From positions 1,177,305-1,241,304 of the forward strand of contig NW_004624865.1 of NCBI RefSeq assembly GCF_000247695.1: DNA of 64,000 nt, in the 5' to 3' direction. Position numbers and translations under genes: made by a program. The stretch is from Heterocephalus glaber. Taxonomy: Eukaryota; Chordata; Mammalia; Rodentia; Bathyergidae. Of the stretch, positions 55,376-64,000 are shown piece by piece. Every line of letters begins with the position of its first letter. Positions within the stretch are counted from its first letter, which is position 1. The notes under the pieces are model-generated. The model saw only the letters and a list, made by a program, of their open reading frames with translations, was not told the DNA's origin and did not search any database.

Positions 55376-55532
55376 TGCACCCAAGGCCTCTGCACTGAGC
55401 TCCATCTCCAGCCCCTTTTCAGTTTGTCTTTCGAGATAGCCTCCCACATTGCCCAGGCTGGGTTCAAGCGTGCCGTCCCTCTGCCTCAGCCTCCCAGGGT
55501 GCTGGGGTGACGGGTGTGCGCCACGCCAGCTG
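55376..55532 (-). mobile_element. B1-dID SINE
   Basis: 'ctctgcactgagctccatct', 'ccagccccttttcagtttgt', 'attgcccaggctgggttcaa', 'ctctgcctcagcctcccagg', 'gtgctggggtgacgggtgtg'. A CTTTCC-rich run lies upstream. Confidence 0.88.
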
Positions 55533-56371
55533 CCAGCCTTGTTTCTCTCCTCGGGCCCTCGTGGAAAGCACCTGTCCTCGTATTTGCTGCACCCCACAGA
55601 CATTCCTCGTTCTCCCACCTTTGCTTACCAAGCTCTGCCCCCTCCATCCCAGCAGAACAAGGGCCGAGGCCAAGTCCTGCTCCCACCTTTGCTCCCCAGG
55701 AAGGCATTCGTTGCCATGGCTACAGGGCTGGCCTCTGCCTTTAAGGTGTAAAAGGGAGCTAAGCGTGTCGGCCAACGAGTATGGGAGATAAAGGACGTGT
55801 GGAGCTTGTTCTTCAGGCTGTCCAGCCAGGCTGCTCTTCCTGAGTGTAAATCCACTGAAAACCGAGATTGCACACAGGAGCCCACCCCTCACACCTGGGA
55901 CACGTGGGCTGGCTCGAAATCGACCAATAATTACATCCTGGCCCCATTTGGCTCTACTTCGGGACAGAAGAAGAATTAGACAGTGAGCAAAATTATGGGC
56001 TGGGTGAGAAATAGATGTTCTTGAGCCAGAAAAGAATAAAAGAGGCGGAGGAAAGCCACAGATGGGCCATTAGAGAGTGACAAAAGACATCCTGTCTGGA
56101 TACAGGTCACGTTCAGAAAGCAACACTGTGGCCAGAGAAGCCCGTGGGAAACTGCGGACCGCAGGCAGCCCAGCCCCAGCCAGGAGGGAGGCTGGTGCCG
56201 GCGGGCCGTGCTGTGGCCTCGCTCCTGCTCGCTGTGAAATATTGCAAAGTGCTGTTCCCGTCCAGCGTGGCTCTCTCCCTGAGCTGTGTGTTCCACACTA
56301 TTTCCATGCGTGGGTCCTGGATGTGCAGAATGAGCCAGGTGCCCTGCCCTCAGGGGCCCTTCCTCAGAGGA

Positions 56372-56587
56372 AGTCGAGCATGGAGGTGCACACCTGTCAT
56401 CCAAACACGCTGGCAGGCTGAGGCAGGAGGGTGCCAACTTCCAGCCCAGACTGGGCATCTTAGGGACTTCATGAAATTCTGTCTCAAAATGAAAAAAAAA
56501 ACCAAGAAGGGCTGGAGATGCAGCTCAGTGTGAACTCCCTGGGTCCCAGTATCGCCCACACACGCGCACACACACACACACACACAC
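56372..56587 (+). mobile_element. B1-dID SINE with (CA)n tail
   Basis: 'gagcatggaggtgcacacct', 'caggctgaggcaggagggtg', 'aaattctgtctcaaaatgaa', then ID 'gggctggagatgcagctcag'. A (CA)n run at 56557-56587 grew at the ID 3' end. Confidence 0.9.
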
Positions 56588-56994
56588 GACCCACCCATCA
56601 GAAAAGGCAGAGGAAAGGAAGTGATTTGGATGTTGGATTCTTCACTTGAAGCGGTAGTAACCCTTGCTGGGTCCTGTGTTGGCTACCTGAGCACCTGGTG
56701 GCCTCTTCGTGCAGAGTGGGGTGGGCGCAGATGGTGCCCTTCTCCTCCTCCTGCAGCCCTGGGAATGGAGGAGCAGGGTCCCAGAGTGGGGCAGTCCCGG
56801 CACGCGGGTGTCTGTGAGCCCCTTCTCTGGCAGTGCAGTGGGAGTAGGAAAGCCCGTGACACAGGGGAGCCCGTTTGCCATCCAGCCCTGGAAGGGAGCA
56901 GATGCCTGGTACCTAGGCTGAAAGGAGGGTCTGCTGTTAGGGTGTCCGCGAAGCCGCCTTGGTTCCCCTCACGTAACCGAGGAAGATGCTCTCA

Positions 56995-57088
56995 CTGAGT
57001 TTCCCAGACTGGGCTCCGACCTGGGATCCTCCTGCCTCAGCCTCCCAGAGTGCTGGGATCACAGGCCTGTGCCATCATGCCCAGCCAT
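56995..57088 (-). mobile_element. B1-like SINE fragment
   Basis: 'gagtttcccagactgggctc', 'atcctcctgcctcagcctcc', 'gtgctgggatcacaggcctg', 'ccatcatgcccagcc'. Confidence 0.88.
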
Positions 57089-57659
57089 GACTTCCTACTT
57101 CAAGGCACCAACGTGAGCTGATGGGGCCCCACATCTTTGGGCATCAGAACCTCAGGAGCAGCTGTGCTCGCCTACCTGCATGGCTGACCGGAAGACAGGG
57201 CCTGGGCTTGGGAGACAGACTGTCTTTACTCCTCCCCTCAGCCACGGCTGCTGGTGGCCTTGCCCGGGCTCCTCCTCTGTGGAAGGAACAATGGCTTCCC
57301 CTTTGCTGAGGCTCATGGGTGCGCAGTGGCTAATGATGAAACCCCCAGGGACCCAGAGGCGCTCAGTCCCGCAGTGCAGGGTCCCCCAGAGGGGCTCAGG
57401 GGGCTGGCGGCATCCCCAGGCCTCCTCCCACGCCGACACTTCCACCCAGAGTGATGCTGGGTCCCCAGAGCCTGCTGGGTGCTCTGTGGAAGCAGCGCTG
57501 TGCTCATCCCGGCACTGCTGGTGCGGTGCCCTGGAGAAGCTCTGTGTCGCTGCTGACCATCGAGTGACAGCTCTCCGGCCAGGCGAATCGTTGGTCCTAA
57601 GCTTCCAGTTTCCCACCTGAGCAAGGACTCTGGCAGCCTGCACCCCAGGAAGGAAGGAG

Positions 57660-57748
57660 ATGAAGCCCATAATCCCCTCACTCTGGGAGGCTGAGGCAGG
57701 AGGATCACAGGTTCCAGCCCATCCTGGGCAGTTTAAGGATTTATTTCA
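57660..57748 (+). mobile_element. B1-like SINE fragment
   Basis: 'gcccataatcccctcactct', 'gggaggctgaggcaggagga', 'tcacaggttccagcccatcc'; the 3' part is lost. Confidence 0.85.
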
Positions 57749-57964
57749 TAAGGAGATTTTAAGGATTAACTAGTTAACACTTGTTTAAAAAGCCCAAAAA
57801 CACAAAAACAAACAAAACTTTGAGAAGAGCCTGGGCTTAGTGAGTGTTGTAAGTATTACTTACATAGTATTTGTTAAACAGTAACAGTTGAGAGCTTCCT
57901 CCCAGCAGACAGAGTCGCCTGTTTCCCAGTGTCCCATGTGTAGGTGTCCGTGCGTGTGTGTGTG

Positions 57965-58142
57965 TGTGGTACTTGGGACAATCCAGGGACAATCTACCCC
58001 TGGGCTACATCCCCAGCCCTTTTCATTATTTATTTTGAGGCAGGGTCTTGCTCATTACCCAGACTGGCCTTAAACTTTGCATCCTCCTGCCTCAGCCTCC
58101 TATGTAGCCGTGGCTATAGGTGTGTGCCACCTTGCCCAGCCC
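57965..58142 (-). mobile_element. B1-dID SINE
   Basis: 'gggctacatccccagccctt', 'ttttgaggcagggtcttgct', 'catcctcctgcctcagcctc', 'gtggctataggtgtgtgcca', preceded by a GT run. Confidence 0.9.
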
Positions 58143-58571
58143 AGCATCTTTCCCCCTGCTGGAGAGTTTCCTTGTTCTCAGGGCGGGGGCAGGGCCCCTC
58201 TGCCCGGCAGTGCTACCAGGGCAAAATGCCAGCGGAGCCCCCCAGAATCCCCTCCTGCCCATGCACGGGGAGCTCCCCTACCCAGGCGAGAACAGCACGG
58301 AGCTGCAGGTGGGGGCCGTGCTTGGAGGCCCAGCCCTGTCTTGCTGTTTTCTGCCACATGGAGAGGAGTTACCCAGCCACCGAGCCAGTACTCGTCCTGT
58401 CAGGAGCAGCCACTTCCCGGGTGGTGGGCAGTGAGGCTGTGGTTATCCCCCCAACTGAGCTGTGCCCCACCCGGGGCTCTCCAGCGCTGCTCCCACAGGC
58501 CCTGCACTTCCACGGCAATGCGTGGGGGCCGAGGGCTGTGTGCCCTCCCTCTGTCCCTCCCTGCCTTTCTT

Positions 58572-58750
58572 CTTGCAGTACCGGGGATTGAACCCAGGGC
58601 CCTCGCACTGAGTCAGACCCCTGGTGCTTTTAAAGTTCTTAAACAGGCCTCCATAAATCACTGACTTGCCCAAGCTGAGTGTGATCTTGGATTCCTCCTG
58701 CCTCAGCCTCCCAGAGTGGGATTACCAGGCATTCCGCAACAGGCCTGGCT
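58572..58750 (-). mobile_element. B1-dID SINE
   Basis: 'agtaccggggattgaaccca', 'gggccctcgcactgagtcag', 'actgacttgcccaagctgag', 'attcctcctgcctcagcctc'. Confidence 0.88.
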
Positions 58751-58989
58751 TGCGAGCTTCCTTAAAGTGCGAGGCTATTGCACTTCACGCCTGTGCCCCT
58801 TTAGCAGCTCCCTGCCCACCTGCAGCCCCAGGATGAGTAGGAAGAGTGTCCCCTCCGCACACCCTTGGCATGAGAGGGTCCCAGGCACAGGCCCACACCC
58901 AGACGCATCTCCGGAGATCCGCTCTCCTGAGAGCATCTCTGCCCTGCATCCCACCCCAGGGTTGTCTATGCATGCCTAGGTCCCCATTT

Positions 58990-59088
58990 CTTTTTTTCCT
59001 TTTTTTTTTTTTTGGTACCAGGGATCGAACTTGGGTCTTTGCACTTGTGCAGCAGGTGGTGAAATCACTGAGCTAAATCCCTGGCCCC
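58990..59088 (-). mobile_element. ID SINE, G+C-rich subtype
   Basis: T-rich start, then 'ggtaccagggatcgaacttg', 'ggtctttgcacttgtgcagc', 'aggtggtgaaatcactgagc', 'taaatccctggcccc'. Same subtype as the 47.4 and 53.2 kb copies. Confidence 0.93.
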
Positions 59089-59664
59089 AAGTGCTCGTTT
59101 CTTAAGCCATGAAGTGGGGTGATGGCCTCACCTCCAATCAGGATGGGGTGTGGGCAGAGTTAGCAGGGATGTGAAAGAGTTTTGTGTGCCAAGTGGGATG
59201 TCCAGGCTTAGGGTTTGCTGAGTGCTTCTAGGAAGCCAGGTCTTGGTGCTCAGGACCCTGAGCCTTCTCTCCATCCACTCCCAGCTCCCCAGAGGGGGCA
59301 GAGCCTGAACACACAGGGCCTTCTTGTAGCAGCCCCTTTCTGAAACTGCACTGGCTCCCCCTTCCTCCTTCCTTTGTGCATTGCTGATCCCTCATCTAGC
59401 CGGCCTCCTACTCAGCCCCTTTCAAGGACACTGAGTCGGAGCTGCAGGTGGAGCCCCACCTGGCCCTTGTCATTATCCATGCTGCATGTCCAGCTGCAGC
59501 CAACATGGTGGGTGGCTGCATCGAGGAGGGTTAGTGCTTCTGTGGTTCCTGCAGATTGGGAATCAGACAGTGCAGAGGCTCAATCTCTATTCCTTATGAT
59601 GTCCACTGCGACTGGACACAGACAGTGCCTTTGCTTGTCTGCCACTTTGGTAAGCGTTCTGGTG

Positions 59665-60065
59665 TTGATCTGGGTGTCCACTCCTCCCAAAGTTGCGTGT
59701 ATGTGGAGGGTGACTGGATCATGAGGTACTGTGCTCATCAGTGGATCCATCCGTGGATGAGCTCCTGACTGAATGTGCTGTAGGAGGTGGCCCCGGTTGG
59801 AGGAAGTCACTGGGGTGTGAATCGGAAGGGTGTGTTCTTGTGCCCAGCTCCTCCCACCCTGGAAGGGTGTATCCTTGTCCTCCTGGCCACCATGACTTGA
59901 GCAGCTCTCCTCCTCCAGGCACCCCCCCCCCACCCCATGATGTTTCTGTGGTGGAGCAGCCAACCATGGACTGAATCCCCTGAAACCATGAGCCAAATAA
60001 ACCTTTCCTCCTTTAAGTTTGGGTGTTGGCTATTGTGTCTCAGGAATGAGAAAGTGACTGATACA
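59665..60065 (+). mobile_element. MaLR/ERVL-type solo LTR, copy F
   Basis: 'tgtccactcctcccaaagtt', 'ggagggtgactggatcatga', 'ccaaccatggactgaatccc', 'accatgagccaaataaacct', 'ttgtgtctcaggaatgagaa' and an ending near 'actgataca'. This is the full MaLR LTR order. Confidence 0.8.
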
Positions 60066-61044
60066 TTATGGATGGCCAGCTCAGCCTCTGGGATGCTGTG
60101 TCTTTCTGTGTTGCTGTCCAAGTAGCCTTCCAGCAGGGTGGCCACATGAAAGTGACTTGGGTATCACAGGTTCCTGGACCACAGGAGCAGAAGCTCTGAG
60201 ACCTCTTGAGTCAGAAGCCTGAAACTTCAGAGCCTCTGTTCTGTGTCGCATGGGTGGAGCCCACCTCAGATAGATTGTGGAAGGCAAGGGTGTCAAATGA
60301 CTCCTGTGGCTTCCTTGTGGTTGTCTTTGGAAACAAGATACCACTCTTGTCCTTTAGTGATGCTGAGCATTGAGACCAAGCCTGCATGGCTTCCTCTAAC
60401 CTATGAGGAAAGTTTGCCCAGAGTTCCCACAGTAAGCCTCATTGATAAACCCAAGCCAGCCCCAGCTGCCCCTAGAATTCCTGATTAATGACTGTGATAG
60501 GCAGAGGGCCCGTGGTGACAGAGGAGGTGATGATCAATGGCCTTGGTGGCCAGGCTGTCTCTGTTGGAGCCACCTCTGCTTGAGAACGATGTGGAGATGG
60601 CTTTCTGAGAGCAGAGCAGGAGGGCAGCGTGTGATGAGGGCGATTCAATAACAAATTGTTTCTTTCTTCCTGTAAATAGAGCCCGTTCCAGATAAACACA
60701 GAGGACGGTCTGATAACAGAGCCTGTTGTCCGCCTCTCTGAGTTACAGCCCTGGTCCCAGCTGCCCAAGGGCTTTCCGGTGTGTCACTGAACACAGAAAT
60801 CAGCCAAGGCCAGCCCCTCGTAGCCCGTGGCCTCTGTCTTTTGCAGAGATGTGTTGGAGAGGGCTCTCAGGAAAATGGGGGACAGGCTGACATGGGTCTG
60901 CCAACAGGACCCAGAGGAGGACACACACAGCCTGTGTCGTCAGCTCCCAAGGGTGGGAAAAGGTGCCGCTCCAAAACCTGGCATCTACACACAGTGAGTT
61001 CAGGAAAAGTATAAATTCTGAAGCTTCTCTTATGGCTTGTCATT

Positions 61045-61375
61045 TGTACTAGTCAGCATTCTCATTACTGAACAAAGTACCTGACAGCCACAACCTAAAG
61101 GAGGACAAGTTTATTGGGCTCACAGTGTCAAGGGATTCAGTCCATGGTTGTTGGGACATCATGAGGAAGGGCATGGGAGAGCAAAGCTGCTCAGTTCATG
61201 CAGGCCCGGGAGTAGAGCAGGGGAACAGTGCCAGAGAGGAAGAGGAGGGAACAGATACAGACCCAAGGTCACCCTCCACAACCCTCACAGACACACTCAG
61301 AAGTGTGCTTTACTAATCTCCCAGGGCAGATCCCAAGCCAATCAAGTTGACACAGTTTAGCTTAACCATCACTCC
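61045..61375 (-). mobile_element. MaLR/ERVL-type LTR, copy G
   Basis: 'tagtcagcattctcattact', 'acaagtttattgggctcaca', 'gggattcagtccatggttgt', 'cagacacactcagaagtgtg'. Close to the 37962-38285 copy and in the same orientation. Confidence 0.78.
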
Positions 61376-61721
61376 AACAAGTCAGAATTCTGGGGGCTCC
61401 AAGAAGTCCTGGACTTTGGAACATGTCTACCTCAGTTTACATGTGAGCACTAGCTAGACTTGTTGCTACATCCCGTGTATCTTCTTGAGGACAAATTTCA
61501 AGACCAGGATTCTGAGGAGCATGCATGGCTTTCTTAGGAAAGCCCAAGACCCCCGGTCTTCAGCTCCAGAAGGGAAGTCAGGGCCCTAAAGAGGAGCTAG
61601 AATGCATGGGTGGGGGCAGGTGCCGGAAACTCCAATGTCTGACATGGACTCCCATGGCTAGCCCTCCTGTCTGCTGGGTGGTCAGCATTTTTGCTGGTTT
61701 CCATTTTTCTTTTCTTCTTTG

Positions 61722-61862
61722 GTTTTCTCAAGACAGGCTCTTGTTATATTGTTCAGCCTGACCTTGAGCTCGCTATGTAGCCCAGGCTGATCTTCAACTT
61801 GCGGCGCTCCTCCTGACTCCCAGGTGCTGGAATTACAGGTGTGTGCCACCACGCCTGGCTGC
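61722..61862 (-). mobile_element. B1-like SINE
   Basis: 'ttctcaagacaggctcttgt', 'tatgtagcccaggctgatct', 'gctcctcctgactcccaggt', 'gctggaattacaggtgtgtg'. A B1 arm is partly duplicated inside. Confidence 0.88.
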
Positions 61863-62198
61863 TTAGCCTGGTTTCTAGTGGAGAGTTCTTTGGGGCAGGC
61901 TCCGTTGCCCACAGTGGGCACGGGGATGGATGGGGCTCCTTCTTCCCTGGGTGGCTGACCTTCAACCCCATCCTCTCTACCAGGTGAGCTGGGCAGGCCC
62001 CGCCGTCTCCCATGGGATCTGATGTCCACTGCCAAGGGACAAACTTCCTGTATGAGTCTGATTTATGAGCACTGCTCAAAAATTGGGTCTCATTAGATGG
62101 GAATGAGAAATAAAGAAAGGAAGAGAAGGTTCATGAGAGAGAAAGAAAATGATGACTTGCCTTTCCAAATCATCTCTGCTACAATAGTAAAAGAAGAT

Positions 62199-62232
62199 AT
62201 ATATATATATATATATGCATATATATATACAC
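62199..62232 (+). repeat. (AT)n microsatellite
   Basis: About 17 AT units with one GC interruption lie in an AT-rich stretch. Confidence 0.95.
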
Positions 62233-62712
62233 ATATTTTTTCAGCTTTTGTATTAAATTAAGTGGCTCCTAAAATGAAAAAGAAAGTGAGTTTAATTTCA
62301 CCTTAAAAAAAGCCTCGAGGCTTTTTCATTTGCAAATCTAAGGTAATCGTTTTGCTGCTTACCTTCTACTGCGAGATTCACACAGAAGTTGCAGTGGGAA
62401 GCACTTTGTAACTGTAACATTACTCCACTGTTACTATAATGTCCTTGCTCTGCATTAAGTGTTTGTTTCTCCCCCCAGCCTCCACCAATGTCTATGTTAG
62501 AGCTCAAAGTGGGCCTGTTTAGGTATGAGGAGGTCATCGAGGTTCAGGGAGATGAAAAGGATGGACCCTAATCCAATAGGGTTGGTTCCTTTAGGACAGG
62601 AAGAAAAGACATCTAGAGCACCGCCATCTGTTTTAAATACCAAGGAGAACTGAGTTGGTCACACATATTGTGTTCTTTGCAACACTGGCTATTACCTGCC
62701 CAGCCGGTAATA

Positions 62713-62751
62713 TGAACTTGGTCATAGGAACTTGGTCATAGGAACTTGGCT
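62713..62751 (+). repeat. short tandem repeat, about 15-bp unit
   Basis: The unit GAACTTGGTCATAG with one extra base occurs twice in full and once in part, in otherwise unique AT-rich DNA. Confidence 0.9.
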
Positions 62752-63611
62752 TGTTTTCTGCAGATATGTGATTTTGCATTGTCACAGATGGGGTTATTTA
62801 ATTTGCTTTCTAACCACCACAAATATGTGAAGAATAGAAGTTGGCCTGGAAATAGTGATGTGTGGATTTTGACTCAGTTAAAAATATCTTTGACTAAGGT
62901 TCTCTCAGTGGTTATTGTTAAGGCCATTCTCTGAGCCTCTAGGTTGATAGTTCTATTAAAAATTACTGTAAATAAAAATTGTTGCATGCACCTACTATGT
63001 GACTGATAAACCTAGTCACCTTCACATCTCTTATTTTACTTAAGTAACTGTAACCAGATCTTGCCCTACAATACTATTTGGGCAATAGATTTGTCTAAAT
63101 AAAGAGATCTCACTAAGATCCAACTACTCTATTTTCCCATCTAACTTCCTAGTGAAATGTTCCTGAGTTACAGGCTCTTCTTGTTTTGCAGTATTTAAAG
63201 CCATTTTTCCGTGGTAGAACTGGGCTCACAAATTGAGTCTCTCTGACTTAGAATGAAATCTAATATTTGTTCCCTAGGAATGCATCTATTGGATATACAT
63301 AATATGTTTCTGTCACTGAGTTTGACCCTAGAAATGTAGAATTCATGAAGACAACCCTGGATAGGAGCACACATTTTTTAAGTTTACAATTTTTCAAACT
63401 TTTCCTAGTAGTAGATGTGGATGAATGAAAAGCCCAGAGCACTGCTATACTTACATTCCGAGCATTAGGAGCAGACATAAGTGAAGTCTGGGAAAAGCAG
63501 GATGAACTCTCCAGATTTAAAGGACTTCACTTGGATTTGAGTTACTTTCTGCTAATTGGCTTTAAAAAGCATCAATTGCAAAGGTCATGGAGCTAAGCAA
63601 TGTATTTATTA

Positions 63612-64000
63612 GGTGCTGCATTGGTTAGGGTTCTCTGGAGGGGCAGAATTAATAGAATATGCACATTGTAATTGTGCAAGGAGATTTATTAGGTAGGCTT
63701 ATAGGGTCAGAGGAGGAATAGTCCCCAGTGGTCGTCTGTGTGCTGCAGAGAAGGAGAATCCAGGAACTTCTCAGCCTAAGAAGCTGGAAGATGCAGAACC
63801 AGAGGGAGCAAGGATGCAGCGCCTGTCCAAGACTGAAGCTCTGAAGCTCTCTGAGAGTAGCTGGTGTAAGGACGCATTGAAAGTGTGAAGGAGCTGGAGT
63901 CTGATGTCCACATGTGATGGCAGCAGCAAAAGTCACACCCGCTCAAGCAGAATGGAAGTTTGCAAGTACAGACTGACTTCCTCCTTCTTCCTCTTCTTCT
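63612..64000 (-). mobile_element. MLT2-like ERVL LTR, running off the window
   Basis: The plus-strand view 'ttggttagggttctctggag', 'gggcagaattaatagaatat', 'ggagatttattaggtaggct' and 'gaacttctcagcctaagaag' is the reversed 3' end of an MLT2-class ERVL LTR. It continues beyond the window edge. Confidence 0.65.

Larger units (their letters stand above)
31336..64000. other. intergenic DNA 3' of NBAS
   Basis: I find no gene with supported exons. Repeats are listed separately. Stretches without an assignable feature are 32935-34050, 34245-34800, 35275-35555, 36535-37160, 37355-37960, 38290-38820, 39015-39475, 40650-41175, 41770-42595, 42825-43360, 45550-46065, 46820-47185, 51505-52200, 52370-53195, 53760-54315, 55535-56370, 57090-57655, 58145-58570, 59090-59660, 60070-61040, 61865-62195 and 62235-63610. 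Open frames in them look random. Confidence 0.7.

Noticed and set aside
1..64000. CRISPR arrays, operons, prophage or bacterial mobile elements
   Set aside because: The spliced gene, SINE/LINE/LTR content and microsatellites show a mammalian nuclear genome; no regularly spaced repeat-spacer pattern was seen.

Overview
This window is mammalian nuclear DNA, most likely from a rodent outside the mouse/rat group. It carries many B1-like SINEs, tRNA-derived ID SINEs and fused B1-dID dimers, which are characteristic of non-muroid rodents (squirrel, dormouse, beaver and guinea-pig-type lineages). I cannot name the species from sequence alone. A hystricognath or castorid fits the ID subfamily seen here, but that is a weak guess.

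The only protein-coding gene I can support is the 3' end of NBAS on the + strand. NBAS encodes the large subunit of the NBAS-RINT1-ZW10 (NRZ) tethering complex, which acts in Golgi-to-ER traffic. Five exons (3784-3979, 18233-18372, 20106-20250, 26149-26277, 30991-31260) splice in a consistent phase into about 292 C-terminal residues ending at a TGA. They are followed by a very short 3' UTR with an AATAAA signal at 31305-31310. By recollection of the human gene these are its last five exons (48-52). The rest of the gene lies upstream of the window.

Layout: 1-3783 is the end of an upstream intron. 3784-31260 holds the five exons, separated by introns of about 14.3, 1.7, 5.9 and 4.7 kb. 31336-64000 is intergenic sequence 3' of NBAS with no gene I can support. 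Introns and intergenic DNA are dense with SINEs, L1 3' ends, MIR/L2 fossils and LTRs of ERVL/MaLR and MLT2 type in both orientations. One better-preserved solo LTR of a different type lies at 11480-11940.

Several features stand out. A mariner-derived palindromic element family clusters at 41.2-49.3 kb; its arms are inverted copies of the end of a mariner transposase. Two CpG-island-like stretches (about 19.86-20.52 kb over an internal NBAS exon, and 39.78-40.38 kb in intergenic DNA) lie away from any known promoter. A three-unit CCAAT-box tandem array sits at 42.6 kb. The first NBAS exon in the window is bounded by a (CT)n tract at its acceptor and by a SINE starting about 5 nt inside its donor. 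The NBAS coding exons are strikingly GC-rich at third codon positions.
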